Assembly: GCA_004297305.1 (NCBI GenBank)
Contig: SCTR01000005.1
Location: forward strand, 1-64,000
Length of the DNA stretch: 64,000 nucleotides
Direction: 5' to 3'
From: Actinomycetota bacterium
Lineage (GTDB): Bacteria > Actinomycetota > Actinomycetes > S36-B12 > FW305-bin1
Position numbers and translations under genes: made by a program. Below, one piece after another: positions 9,794-18,575 of this stretch; positions within the stretch are counted from its first letter, which is position 1, and every line of letters begins with the position of its first letter. The notes below the pieces were generated by a model. That model did no database searches. It saw only the letters and a list, made by a program, of their open reading frames with translations, and was not told the DNA's origin.

Positions 9794-10987
9794 TCAGTCG
9801 ACGATCGCCTCGACGAAGGCAACCGGGTCGAACGGCGCGAGGTCGTCGGGACCCTCGCCGAGTCCGACGAGCTTGACCGGGACGCCGAGCTCCCGCTGGA
9901 CCGCGACCACGATCCCGCCCTTGGCGGTGCCGTCCAGCTTGGTCAGCACCACGCCGGTGACGTCGACCACCTCGGCGAACACCCGGGCCTGCACCAGGCC
10001 GTTCTGGCCCGTGGTGGCGTCGAGCACCAGCAGGACCTCGTCGACCGGGCCGTGCCGTTCCACGACCCGCTTCACCTTGCCGAGCTCGTCCATCAGGCCG
10101 ACCTTGGTGTGCAACCGGCCCGCGGTGTCGACCAGGACCGCGTCGGCTTCCTGCTCGGTGCCGGTCCGGACCGCGTCGAACGCCACCGCGGCCGGGTCGC
10201 CGCCCTCGGGTCCCCGGATCACGGTCGCGCCGACCCGGTCTCCCCAGGTCTGCAACTGATCGGCGGCCGCGGCGCGGAAGGTGTCAGCCGCGGCCAGGAC
10301 CACCTGCCGGCCGTCGGCGACCAGCACCCGCGCCAACTTGCCAGTCGTGGTGGTCTTGCCGGTGCCGTTGACCCCGACGACGAGCACGACCGCGGGCCGG
10401 CCGTCATGCCGGGCCGACAGCAGCGACCGGTCGGTGTCCGGTCCGACCAGCGCGAGCAGCTCGTCGCGCAGCAACCGCTGCAGCGTCGCGGCATCCCGTA
10501 CGCCGTCGACCCGCACCCGGGTCCGCAGCGCGGCGACCAGCTCGGCGGTCGGCGCGACGCCGAGGTCGGCGGCCAGCAGCGTCTCTTCGACCTCGTCCCA
10601 GGTCGCGTCATCCAGCACGTCGCGCGACAGCAGCGCGAGCAGGCCCTTGCCGACCGCGGAGTTGGATCGGGCGAGCCGGGCCCGGAGCCGGGCGAGCCGG
10701 CCGGCAGTCGGGGCCGGGACCTCGAGTCCTGGCTCGGCCACCAGCGCGGGGTCGGCGGCGGCACCGGCCGGCGCGGGCTCGAGCAGGTCGACCTGATCGA
10801 TGCCCCGGCGGGGCGTGTCCCGCGGGACGGACGCGTCGTCCCCGACGCCCGGCGTGTAGTCGATGCCGGGCCGGGGCGGTGGCGACGCCCGGCGCCGCCG
10901 GCCCGGGACGACGTACGCGAGGCCCACGACCACGGCCACCACGACGACGGCGAGAGCAACGACCAGGAACAAAGCGAGGGAGTCCAC
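9794..10987 (-). CDS. ftsY: SRP receptor FtsY
   Basis: Membrane-associated receptor GTPase for the Ffh-ribosome complex. A hydrophobic N-terminal segment (about 5-27) is followed by a short acidic/Pro linker, then the N domain and the G domain with GVNGTGKTTTTGKL, DTAGRLHTK and TKLDGTAKGG. The 397-residue length with one N-terminal membrane helix is normal for actinobacteria. It follows smc and a small membrane gene on the same strand. Confidence 0.96.
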   Translation of the reverse strand: MDSLALFLVVALAVVVVAVVVGLAYVVPGRRRRASPPPRPGIDYTPGVGDDASVPRDTPRRGIDQVDLLEPAPAGAAADPALVAEPGLEVPAPTAGRLARLRARLARSNSAVGKGLLALLSRDVLDDATWDEVEETLLAADLGVAPTAELVAALRTRVRVDGVRDAATLQRLLRDELLALVGPDTDRSLLSARHDGRPAVVLVVGVNGTGKTTTTGKLARVLVADGRQVVLAAADTFRAAAADQLQTWGDRVGATVIRGPEGGDPAAVAFDAVRTGTEQEADAVLVDTAGRLHTKVGLMDELGKVKRVVERHGPVDEVLLVLDATTGQNGLVQARVFAEVVDVTGVVLTKLDGTAKGGIVVAVQRELGVPVKLVGLGEGPDDLAPFDPVAFVEAIVD

Positions 10988-11081
10988 GGGGGGTCATCCT
11001 CCCCCACGGCTGCCGGCCCGGCGCACAGCGAAACCGATCAGGCCGACGTCGACGAGGCGCAGGCCGGCTGGGCGGAACCGA

Positions 11082-11501
11082 TCAGGCGGAGCTGCGGGCA
11101 GCTCGCCGCTCGACCAGGACGTCGGTCGCCAGCGTGAGCAGGCCGACGACGATCCAGACGACGAAGGACAGCTGGCCGTTCAGCAGGGCCGCCCACGGCA
11201 ACGGCAGGGCGAGTCCCAGCAGCAAGGCTGCCAGCGGCACCCGCCAGCCGGGACGGCCTCGGGCGTACTGCGCCGACCACGAGCCGATCGCGGCGCCGAC
11301 CGCGGTGCCGATCCAGTAGCCGACCACCGCGCCCCCCAGATCGGTCAGGCTGCCGTCGGCCGAGGAAGTGACCGCCACGCCGAGCAGGATGCCGGCGAGG
11401 CTCGCGACCATGCTCAGCACAGCGGTCAGGACCACCAGCAGGACCCGTCCGGCAGGTAGCCCCATCGGGGGGCGCAGCTGCGCTCCCGGCGGCAGACTCA
11501 C
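11082..11501 (-). CDS. Small membrane protein, unknown function
   Basis: A 139-residue protein with about four hydrophobic segments (near 20-42, 55-75, 88-108 and 111-128) and a basic C-terminus (ERRAARSSA). Its GTG start overlaps the smc stop by 4 bp (GTGA), so it is very probably translated with smc. I do not recognise a family. Conserved-context small membrane genes beside smc/ftsY occur in actinobacteria, but no function can be assigned. Confidence 0.7.
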   Translation of the reverse strand: MSLPPGAQLRPPMGLPAGRVLLVVLTAVLSMVASLAGILLGVAVTSSADGSLTDLGGAVVGYWIGTAVGAAIGSWSAQYARGRPGWRVPLAALLLGLALPLPWAALLNGQLSFVVWIVVGLLTLATDVLVERRAARSSA

Positions 11502-14500
11502 ACCGCCTCCCGTTCCCGCAGCCGCTGACTGATCACCTGGGTGACTCCGTCTCCTCGCATGGACACGCCGTACAGCGCGTCGGCGATCTCCATGGTGCGC
11601 TTCTGGTGCGTGACGACGAGCAGCTGACTGGTGGACCGCAGCTCGTCGATGACCTCGATCAGCCGGCCGAGGTTCACGTCGTCCAGCGCGGCCTCGACCT
11701 CGTCCAGCACGTAGAACGGGCTGGGCCGGGCCTTGAACAACGCGACCAGGAACGCGACGGCGGTCAAGGACCGCTCACCGCCGGACAGCAGCGACAGCCG
11801 CTTGACCTTCTTGCCCGGAGGGCGGGCCTCGACCTCGACGCCGGTGGTCAGCAGGTCGTCCGGCTCCGTGAGCACCAGCCGGCCCTCGCCACCGGGGAAC
11901 AGCCGCGCGAACACCCCTTCGAATGCCGCGGCGGTGTCCCGGAACGCCTCGGCGAACACCTGCTGCACCCGCTGGTCGACGTCACGGACGATCCCGAGCA
12001 GGTCGGCGCGGGACCGCTTCAGATCGTCCAGCTGCTCGGTGAGGAAGGCCAGCCGCTCCTCCAGCGAGGCGTACTCCTCCAGTGCCAGCGGGTTGACCTT
12101 GCCCAGCGACGTCAGGGCCCGCTCGGCCGCCCGCAGCCGCTTCTCCTGCTCGGCGCGGACGTACGGCGTCCCCGTGGGCTCGGCCGCGTCCGCCGGCGGT
12201 TCGTCGCCGGGCGCCACGGCCGGCGGCGGGACCAGCTGGTCGGGGCCGTACTCGGCGACCAGCACATCCGCGGCCACCCCGAGCTCCTCGATCGCCCTGG
12301 TCTGCAGGGCCTCGATCCGCAGCCGCTGCTCGGCGCGGGCGACCTCGTCGCGGTGCACCGAGTCGGTGAGGGCCTCCAGCTCGGTGGTCAGCTCCCGCAC
12401 CCGGGCCCGCAGCCCGTGCAGTTCCTGCTCCAGCGCGGTCCGTTCGGCCGCGGTGCGGTCCCGCTCGACGGTCGCCAGCGCCAGCGAGGCGTCCAGATGG
12501 GCGATGCCGACGCGTACCCCGCGCAGCACCGCCGCGGCGACCGTCGCCTCCCGCTGGCGGCGCAGTCGCCGCTGTTCGGCCGCTCGGCGAGCGGCCCGTT
12601 CCTGCGCGGCGGCGTGCTCGAGCTGTTCGGCCCGCCCGGTCAGCGCGCGTACCCGCTCCTCACCCGTGCGCACCGCCAGCCGCGCTTCGACCTCCCGCTG
12701 CCGCGCGGCGCTGGCGGCGACCGCCAGCCGGTCCCGCTCGTCCGGCGACGGCTCGGTGACCGGCCCCGCCGTACTGGCGGCGTCGAGCCGGGCGGCGAGC
12801 TCGGCGACCGTGCGCTCGTCAGCCAGCCGCGCCGACGCCGCGGCCTCCCGGGCGGTGGTGAGCCGTTCGGCCTCCGCCGCGGCCGCTCGCGCCGCCGAGC
12901 CCAGCTGACCCAGCTGGTCGGCGACCGCGGCCATCCGGGCGTCGGACTCGTGCAGCCGGGCCAGCGACGCCTCCACCCGGGCGGTCGCCGCCGTACGCCG
13001 ATCTGTCGCGGCAGCCAGCTCGAACCGGGTCCGCTCCACCTCGTGGCCGACGGCGACCAGCTGCTGGGCGGCCTCGTCCACGGCGGCCTGCACCTCCAGC
13101 AGACTCGGCGCGCTGGCCGAACCCCCGGTGACCACGGCGCCGGCCACGACGTCGCCGGCGCGGGTGACCACGACCAGGTCCGGCTCGCGACGGTGCAGCG
13201 TCAGCGCAGCCGGGATGTCGTCGACGACCACGACGGCGGCCAGCCGGGCGGCGAGCGCGGGGCGTACGGCGTCGGCCACGGTGACCAGGTCGGCCAGCGG
13301 CCGACCGCCCGGCGCCAGGTCGGCCGACGACGCGGGTCTGCCCTGTCCGGTCGAGGCGGGCGCGTCGGCCAGCAGCAACGCGACCCTGCCGCCGTCGTCC
13401 TCGCGCAGCATATCCAGCGCCGCGGACGCACTGGCGTCGTCGGCGACCGCGACGGCGTCCGCCAGCGGACCGAGCGCGGCTGCCAGTGCGGTCTCGTAGC
13501 CCGGTTCCACGGTGATCAGGCCGGCGACGGCGCCCAGGATGCCCGCCAGCCGGGAGCCGGCCGCCAGGACCGCGGCACCGCCGTCACCGCGGACCAGCCC
13601 GAGCTCGAGCGCCTCCACGCGGGCGGCCGCCGCGGCACGCTCCCGTTCGGCGACGGCTTCCTGACCACGCAGCCGCTCGACGTCGGCGTCCGCGGCCGCC
13701 AGCGCGGCCAGCGCGTCCTCGTGCTCGTGGTCCAGTCCGAGCTCGCCCTCGTCCAGTCCGGCGACACGCGTCTCCAGCGCCTGGAAGTCCCCGGCGGCGG
13801 CGTCGGCGCGCGCCCGGGCGTCGTCGGCCCCCGCGGTGAGCCGGTCGACCTCGGCGGCTCGCGCCTCGGCCCGTGACCTGGCCGCGGCGACCTGCCCGGC
13901 CAACCGGGCGAGGCCCTCCCGGCGGTCCGCCGCGGCCCGCACCGCGGTGACCAGGTCGCGTTCCGCCGTCGCCAGGGCCTCCTCGGCGGCGGTCCGGGCG
14001 GTCGACGCCGCGGCCAGCGCGTCGCGGTCGCCCTCGACCTGCCGGCCGAGCTCGAACTCCTCGGCCCGCAGCGACCGGGCCTGCGCCTCCAGCTCCTCCG
14101 GCGGCGGCCCGGGTCGCTCCTCGACGCGGTCGGTCCCGACGTGCCGCACCCGCTCGGTGGCCACGGACTGCGTGCCGCGGAACCGTTCGGCCAGGCTGGA
14201 CAACCGGAACCAGGTGTCCTGCGCCGCACTGACCTGTGGCACCAGCGCAGCCAATGCCGCCTCGGCTGCGGCTTCGCGGGACGACGCGCTCGCCAGCTCC
14301 CCCTCGACCCGGCCGCGCCGCTCGCGCAGCGCGGTCTCGTCGGCGATCTCCTGGGCCAGCGAGCCCTGCAGGCTCACCACGTCGTCGGCCAGCAGCCGCA
14401 GTCGCGCGTCGCGCAGGTCCGCCTGGATCGCCGAGGCGCGTCGCGCCACCTCCGCCTGCCGCCCCAGTGGCTTGAGCTGCCGGCGCAGCTCGCCGGTCAG

Positions 14501-15079
14501 GTCCTGCAGCCGGGTGAGGTTGGCGTCCATCGCCTCCAGCTTGCGCAGCGCGCGTTCCTTGCGCTTGCGGTGCTTGAGGACCCCGGCGGCTTCCTCGATG
14601 AACCCCCGCCGGTCCTCCGGCGACGCGTGCAGCACGGTGTCGAGCTGGCCCTGCCCGACGATGACGTGCATCTCCCGGCCGATGCCGGAGTCCGACAGCA
14701 GCTCCTGGACGTCCAGCAGCCGCGCGGGCGCGCCGTTGATCTGGTAGTCCGAGCCGCCGTTGCGGAACATCGTGCGGGTGATGGTCACCTCGGCGTACTC
14801 GATGGGCAACGCGCCGTCGGTGTTGTCGATGGTGAGCGAGACCTCGGCGCGGCCCAGCGGCGCCCGGCCGGCGGTGCCCGCGAAGATGACGTCTTCCATC
14901 TTGCCGCCACGCAAGCTCTTGGCGCCCTGCTCACCCATCACCCAGGCGAGCGCATCGACCACATTGGACTTGCCCGACCCGTTGGGCCCCACGACACAGG
15001 TCACACCCGGCTCGAACGACAGCGTGGTGGCAGCTGCGAACGACTTGAACCCCTTGAGGGTCAAGGACTTCAGGTGCAA
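11498..15079 (-). CDS. smc: Chromosome segregation protein SMC
   Basis: Condensin ATPase that organises and segregates the chromosome. From the chosen start the product is 1193 residues: the ATP-binding head begins HLKSLTLKGFKSF with GPNGSGKSN at 31-39, two long Ala/Glu/Arg-rich coiled coils flank a hinge near the middle (the Gly-rich text around VRGDGGAAVLAAGSR starts it), and the C-terminal head carries LLSGGERSLTAVAF and VLDEVEAALDDVN. The start is inferred as TTG at 15077-15079 because a strong GAGGAGG lies just upstream and this gives the canonical N-terminus; the frame extends further to an ATG at 15136. Confidence 0.95.
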   Translation of the reverse strand: MHLKSLTLKGFKSFAAATTLSFEPGVTCVVGPNGSGKSNVVDALAWVMGEQGAKSLRGGKMEDVIFAGTAGRAPLGRAEVSLTIDNTDGALPIEYAEVTITRTMFRNGGSDYQINGAPARLLDVQELLSDSGIGREMHVIVGQGQLDTVLHASPEDRRGFIEEAAGVLKHRKRKERALRKLEAMDANLTRLQDLTGELRRQLKPLGRQAEVARRASAIQADLRDARLRLLADDVVSLQGSLAQEIADETALRERRGRVEGELASASSREAAAEAALAALVPQVSAAQDTWFRLSSLAERFRGTQSVATERVRHVGTDRVEERPGPPPEELEAQARSLRAEEFELGRQVEGDRDALAAASTARTAAEEALATAERDLVTAVRAAADRREGLARLAGQVAAARSRAEARAAEVDRLTAGADDARARADAAAGDFQALETRVAGLDEGELGLDHEHEDALAALAAADADVERLRGQEAVAERERAAAAARVEALELGLVRGDGGAAVLAAGSRLAGILGAVAGLITVEPGYETALAAALGPLADAVAVADDASASAALDMLREDDGGRVALLLADAPASTGQGRPASSADLAPGGRPLADLVTVADAVRPALAARLAAVVVVDDIPAALTLHRREPDLVVVTRAGDVVAGAVVTGGSASAPSLLEVQAAVDEAAQQLVAVGHEVERTRFELAAATDRRTAATARVEASLARLHESDARMAAVADQLGQLGSAARAAAAEAERLTTAREAAASARLADERTVAELAARLDAASTAGPVTEPSPDERDRLAVAASAARQREVEARLAVRTGEERVRALTGRAEQLEHAAAQERAARRAAEQRRLRRQREATVAAAVLRGVRVGIAHLDASLALATVERDRTAAERTALEQELHGLRARVRELTTELEALTDSVHRDEVARAEQRLRIEALQTRAIEELGVAADVLVAEYGPDQLVPPPAVAPGDEPPADAAEPTGTPYVRAEQEKRLRAAERALTSLGKVNPLALEEYASLEERLAFLTEQLDDLKRSRADLLGIVRDVDQRVQQVFAEAFRDTAAAFEGVFARLFPGGEGRLVLTEPDDLLTTGVEVEARPPGKKVKRLSLLSGGERSLTAVAFLVALFKARPSPFYVLDEVEAALDDVNLGRLIEVIDELRSTSQLLVVTHQKRTMEIADALYGVSMRGDGVTQVISQRLREREAV

Positions 15080-15212
15080 CGCCGGGTCCTCCTCGCCGGG
15101 TCCTGTCCGCCGGGCCGGTACCGCCGGCCACCGCATCGGCAGGCAACGGGACCGGCCTGTCTGGCCGGCGACGCGCGAGGCCGGGCGGTCAATCTACCGT
15201 CCGGCTACAGCG

Positions 15213-15240
15213 GAAAGGGGACGCCGCGGCGTCCCCTTTC
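15213..15240 (-). terminator. Strong intrinsic-type hairpin between the coiled-coil gene and smc
   Basis: A perfect 11-bp stem (15213-15223 with 15230-15240) with a 6-nt GC loop and a base-paired GAAAG/CTTTC foot lies 41 bp past the stop of the small gene at 15281. It is the clearest hairpin of the first 16 kb and probably insulates smc from upstream transcription. Confidence 0.6.
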
Positions 15241-15280
15241 ACACGAGCGTCTGCGGCGGTTCGCCGGGACACCGATCACC

Positions 15281-15481
15281 TCAGGCGAGTGCGGGCTCCG
15301 GGGCCGGCAGCGTCAGCAGGTCGGTGTCCAGCGAGTCCAGGCCGATAGCCGGCAGCTCGGTGGCTGCGCGCAGCCGGCTCAACTCCGCTTCCAGTTCGCC
15401 TACGCGGGCCCGAAGCCGGGAGACCTCCGACAGGAGCCGGGCATCCGGACCGCCCAGGTGGCCGTACAGGGCCTTGGCCAT
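15281..15481 (-). CDS. Small conserved-type coiled-coil protein
   Basis: A 66-residue protein beginning MAKALYGHLGGPDARLL, then a Leu/Arg/Glu heptad stretch (about residues 18-40) that should form a short coiled coil, and a Leu/Pro-rich end. Small MAKAL-type proteins with this layout are common in actinobacteria, but I know no assigned function. A good ribosome site (GGAGGAAC) precedes the ATG. Confidence 0.75.
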   Translation of the reverse strand: MAKALYGHLGGPDARLLSEVSRLRARVGELEAELSRLRAATELPAIGLDSLDTDLLTLPAPEPALA

Positions 15482-15664
15482 GCGATGTTCCTCCGGGCAG
15501 GATCTGCCTGATGTGGTGGCGACCGCAGCGCGGATGTCGCCGCCGTACGTGATGGAAAAGTGGGTTCGCCTGTTACCGAGGCGTCACAGTCAGGGTGGCA
15601 GCGCCGCGCCGTCCAGTCAAGGCGGCCACAGGCCGCCAGCGGCGCCTGGTCGTCCCCGGGCGCG

Positions 15665-16594
15665 TCACCCGGCCGTGTCCGGCCGCAGCCCCCGGGCCAC
15701 GGCCTCGATCTCGTCCACGGCTGCAGCGGGCAGCAGACCGATCGGGTCGGCGCTGCTGATCGCGTCGATGTGCGCGGCGATGTCGTCGGCGCTGGCGATG
15801 TCGCTGCCGGGACTGCTCCAGCCCGCGGCCACCCCGAAGACCACGCGCGCGTAACGCCCTCCGACAGCGGAGAAATGCTGCCCGGTCACCGCGCACTGCG
15901 GGCTGCTGAGGTAGGTCACCAGGCCGGCGGACCGCTCCGGTTCGAGCCGCTGGGCGATGCCGTCGAACGCCGCACGGACCCGCGGGTCGGCGTAGAACCC
16001 CGGAATCGGGTTCGTCTCGCTGATCTTCGTGGCTGCGGCCGGAAGGACCGTGTTCACCCGAATCCCGTACGGCGCCCCCTCCAGCGCCAGCGTCTGCGTG
16101 ACACCGAACATGGCGGCCTTGGCCGCCGAGTAGTTCACGATGCCCGGAATGCCGAACGCGGAGTTCGACCCGATGTTGACGATCCGCCCGTACCCGGCCT
16201 CCTGCATCGCCTGGTACGCCGGCTGACTGACGTAGAGCGTGCCGAGCAGGTGGACGTCGATGACCTGGCGGATCCGCGCCAGGTCCAGTTCGCCGAACAT
16301 CCCGGGACGGGTGATCCCGGCGTTGTTCACCAGGACCGCGAGCTGACCGAGGTCGCGGGCCGCCGCCACGATCCGCCGGGCACCGTCGGGGTCGGCGATG
16401 TCGTGCTCGGCGGCCACCGCCGAGCCGCCGGCCCGCTGGATCTCGGCCACCACCTCATCGGCGCCTGCCCCGGGCAGGTCGTTGACCACGACGGCGGCGC
16501 CATGGCGGGCCAGGTCCAGGGCGAACGCCCGGCCGAGGCCGCGGCCGGCCCCGGTGACCACCGCCACCTGCCCGGACAGCGAGCTGCCGCTCAC
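15665..16594 (-). CDS. Short-chain dehydrogenase/reductase
   Basis: NAD(P)-dependent SDR of about 309 residues. The Rossmann motif TGAGRGLGRA lies near residues 15-24, NNAG near 93, the catalytic Ser in IVNIGSNSAFG and the YSAAK motif (Tyr and Lys) after it, so the catalytic set is complete. The text after residue 200 (SETNPIPGFYADP, FSAVGGRYARVVFG) resembles SDRs of actinobacterial lipid or steroid side-chain degradation. The start is uncertain: GTG at 16592-16594 gives a compact N-terminus, and an in-frame GTG 30 bases upstream is possible. It lies 61 bp after an LLM oxidoreductase and may act with it; the substrate is not visible. Confidence 0.85.
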   Translation of the reverse strand: MSGSSLSGQVAVVTGAGRGLGRAFALDLARHGAAVVVNDLPGAGADEVVAEIQRAGGSAVAAEHDIADPDGARRIVAAARDLGQLAVLVNNAGITRPGMFGELDLARIRQVIDVHLLGTLYVSQPAYQAMQEAGYGRIVNIGSNSAFGIPGIVNYSAAKAAMFGVTQTLALEGAPYGIRVNTVLPAAATKISETNPIPGFYADPRVRAAFDGIAQRLEPERSAGLVTYLSSPQCAVTGQHFSAVGGRYARVVFGVAAGWSSPGSDIASADDIAAHIDAISSADPIGLLPAAAVDEIEAVARGLRPDTAG

Positions 16595-16655
16595 CGCGTC
16601 GCCCGCTGCGTCGTGACCCGGCACGCGGCCGGCCGCGTCCGCCCCTCGACGTCGC

Positions 16656-17624
16656 TCATCCGGCGACCGGTGCGGCCGTGGCGGCGGGCACCTCGACCTG
16701 CGAGACGAAGCGCTGCACCTGGTCGACATACAGCTGCGCGTCGTGGCGCAGCAACGGCGAGAAGAAGATCTCGGTGACGCCGGCCTCGGCGTACGCCGCC
16801 AGCCGCTCACCGAGCTGGTCGGCGCTGCCGACCAGGTGTGCGGCCGGCGCCGTGGCCAGCACCTGCTCGTCGTTCGGGGTGCCGGTCAGGTGGAAGAAGC
16901 AGCGCAGACCCAGTCGCACCTGGCCCGGGTCGCGGCCGATCTGCTCGCAGGCACGGTCCAGCCGGGCGCGGGCGTCGGCGGCGCCGGCGACGTCCAGGCT
17001 GACCGCCTGCCAGACGTCGGCGACCCGAGCGGCCCGGCGTACGGCGGCGGGCGAATTCCCTCCGACGTGCAGCGGCGGTCCCGGTCGCTGCACGGGCTTG
17101 GGCTCGAAGATCACGTCGGAGATCGAGTAGTGCGTGCCGGAGAACTGCGGGCGCCGATCACGGAACAACGTGTCGATGACCTGCAGGTACTCGTCCAGGA
17201 CCGCGCCCCGGTTGGCGAAGTCCGCACCCAGGGCGGCGAACTCCTCAGCGCACCACCCGGCCCCGACCCCCAGTTCGGCGCGGCCGCCGGACAACACGTC
17301 CAGCGTCGAGAGCACCTTGGCCACGATGACCGGATTGCGTTGCGGGAGTACCAGCACACCCACGCCGAGCCGAACCCGCGGCGCGATGGCCGCAAGCCAC
17401 GCCAGCGTGGTCAGTGAGTCAAGGCAGCCGCGGTCCCCGTCGTTGTCGAAGGCGCCGTTGCTGGCGTAGGGGTAGGTCTCCTTGTCCAGCGTCGCGGGGA
17501 ACAGCACGTGGTCGGAAACCCACACGCTGCGCAGGCCCGCGTCGTCGGCGAATCGGGCCAACCGCTCCAGCGTGGGCGGCTGGCCGGCCGGTCCGACGAA
17601 AGTCAACGCGAGGCTGCGATGCAC
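16656..17624 (-). CDS. LLM-class F420-dependent oxidoreductase
   Basis: A 322-residue luciferase-like TIM-barrel protein. Family text includes VWVSDHVLFP near 30, RVRLGVGVLVLPQRNP, LDVLSGGRAELGVGAGW and PLHVGGNSPAAVRRAARVADVW, typical of F420-linked members of the TIGR03619 group. The GTG start at 17622-17624 follows an AGAGGAGA site and gives the usual N-terminus HRSLALTFVG. F420 use is inferred from the family and agrees with fbiD at 44.7 kb. Its substrate is unknown. Confidence 0.85.
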   Translation of the reverse strand: MHRSLALTFVGPAGQPPTLERLARFADDAGLRSVWVSDHVLFPATLDKETYPYASNGAFDNDGDRGCLDSLTTLAWLAAIAPRVRLGVGVLVLPQRNPVIVAKVLSTLDVLSGGRAELGVGAGWCAEEFAALGADFANRGAVLDEYLQVIDTLFRDRRPQFSGTHYSISDVIFEPKPVQRPGPPLHVGGNSPAAVRRAARVADVWQAVSLDVAGAADARARLDRACEQIGRDPGQVRLGLRCFFHLTGTPNDEQVLATAPAAHLVGSADQLGERLAAYAEAGVTEIFFSPLLRHDAQLYVDQVQRFVSQVEVPAATAAPVAG

Positions 17625-17734
17625 GACATCTCCTCTGTGAGAACCGATCGGCGCGGCAGCAACCCCGGCGGCGCAGGAACTCGACGGAACGAATTCGGCC
17701 TGCTGCATGCAAACCCCGGCATGCTAGCCCCGGG

Positions 17735-17884
17735 CTACGGCCGCGCCTGGCGTGGGACCCGTTGGCAGGCCGGACATCGGTACGACGAGCGGTTGGTGAA
17801 CGCCTCGCGGACTATCGGGCGGCCACACCGGGCGCAGGGCCGACCCGCCCGGCCGTAGGCCTGCAGCGACCGGTCGAAGTAGCC
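17735..17884 (-). pseudogene. mutM: C-terminal fragment of the resident mutM
   Basis: The minus-strand frame ending at the TAG at 17735-17737 reads [20 protein letters not shown], followed by [14 protein letters not shown] and a second CxxC (CPAC). This is the end of MutM including its complete zinc finger. It has no start and no catalytic domain. It takes up exactly where the truncated mutM at 22430-23158 stops (RSGY), so the two were one gene before a 4.5-kb insertion. A different frame over the same bases is open for 60 codons but is not coding. Confidence 0.9.
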
Positions 17885-17890
17885 CAACTT
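17877..17890. repeat. Left flank of the insertion, imperfect direct repeat
   Basis: AAGTAGCCCAACTT here corresponds to AAGTACCCACTGC at 22428-22440 at the other end, in the same orientation, with two single-base indels. Both lie over the SGYF codons of mutM, so this is partly the target sequence itself and may be partly a duplication made on insertion. Confidence 0.55.
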
Positions 17891-18179
17891 CCCACGTTAG
17901 ATACATTGAAAAACTGGGAACCTCAGAAGAGGGTATTTTCGCTGGTCAGGACACATTTAACGCGAGGACACAGCGCCTTCGACGCCCATTCGCTACATAC
18001 AAGAATACGGCATCCTAATTTCACCCTGACAGTAACGCTGTCGAAGTGAGCATCGCGACTGCGCGGCCCTGCAAACCGGAGGGCCCGCCATCGAAGATGG
18101 GCGGCTTGCGCGGGCATCTGCATCCGAGGGTCCATTGGTGTCGCCACCGTGGCGGTATGTGGGTGTTCGTGGCCAGCCG
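17891..18179. other. Non-coding left arm of the insertion
   Basis: About 290 bp without a convincing gene. The outer 150 bp are clearly less GC-rich than the surroundings and include the left inverted repeat and a short palindrome around 18028-18042 (GACAG/CTGTC). The inner part is GC-rich again with an imperfect hairpin near 18084-18104. A 92-codon minus-strand frame crosses it but has no ribosome site and no familiar features. Confidence 0.5.
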
Positions 18180-18214
18180 TTGTCAATTGTTCACTAATCA
18201 CTGTATGATCAGTG
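18180..18214 (+). promoter_or_regulatory. cmtR-cadA promoter with palindromic operator
   Basis: A -35 TTGTCA (18180-18185), an 18-bp spacer and a -10 TATGAT (18204-18209) form a good sigma-A-type promoter. The -10 is enclosed by the perfect palindrome arms CACTG (18199-18203) and CAGTG (18210-18214), a natural operator for the ArsR-type repressor encoded next. Transcription would begin at about 18215-18216, that is at the A of the cmtR ATG, so the mRNA is predicted to be leaderless. Confidence 0.65.
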
Positions 18215-18215
18215 C

Positions 18216-18575
18216 ATGCTGACCATTGCTTCTCGCCTCGACGTCATGAACCGGCTCGGCCGGGCCATGGCGGATCCGACGCGCTCCCGGATCCTGATGA
18301 CCCTGCTCGACGGACCGAGCTACCCGGCCGTGCTCTCGCGAACGCTGGAGCTGACCCGCTCGAACGTCTCGAACCACCTGACCTGCCTGCGCGACTGCGG
18401 CATTGTCGTCGCTGAGCCGGAAGGCAGGCAGACGCGCTACGAAATCGCCGACCCGCATCTCGCGGCGGCACTGACCGCGCTGGTCGACGTGACCCTCGCG
18501 GTCGACGTGCACGCGCCCTGCCTCGACGCCGAGTGCACGGTGCCGGGCTGCTGCAGGACTGGAGCGGGCGAGTGA
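18216..18575 (+). CDS. cmtR: CmtR-type Cd(II)/Pb(II)-sensing ArsR repressor
   Basis: A 119-residue winged-helix ArsR/SmtB repressor. LTRSNVSNHLTCLRDCG covers the recognition helix. Cys57 and Cys61 lie in that helix and Cys102 follows AVDVHAP; these three positions match those of the characterised mycobacterial CmtR, which binds Cd/Pb and then leaves DNA. The tail has three further cysteines (107, 112, 113) that may add ligands. The gene starts at a promoter with a palindrome over its -10 and overlaps the efflux ATPase by 4 bp. Specific metal preference is inferred from the cysteine pattern. Confidence 0.9.
   Translation: MLTIASRLDVMNRLGRAMADPTRSRILMTLLDGPSYPAVLSRTLELTRSNVSNHLTCLRDCGIVVAEPEGRQTRYEIADPHLAAALTALVDVTLAVDVHAPCLDAECTVPGCCRTGAGE

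Noticed and set aside
11606-13876. A 756-codon plus-strand frame opposite smc
   Set aside because: It is the mirror of the SMC coiled coil and carries no motif.
15080-15136. SMC start at the upstream ATG (15136)
   Set aside because: It adds 19 non-conserved residues and has no good ribosome site, while the TTG at 15079 has GAGGAGG and gives the canonical N-terminus.
16595-16810. A longer SDR start
   Set aside because: The extra residues are Arg/Ser/Cys-rich and overlap the end of the LLM gene in another frame.
17923-18201. A 92-codon minus-strand frame in the left arm of the insertion, considered as an integrase remnant
   Set aside because: It has no tyrosine-recombinase or transposase motif, no ribosome site, and crosses the cmtR promoter.
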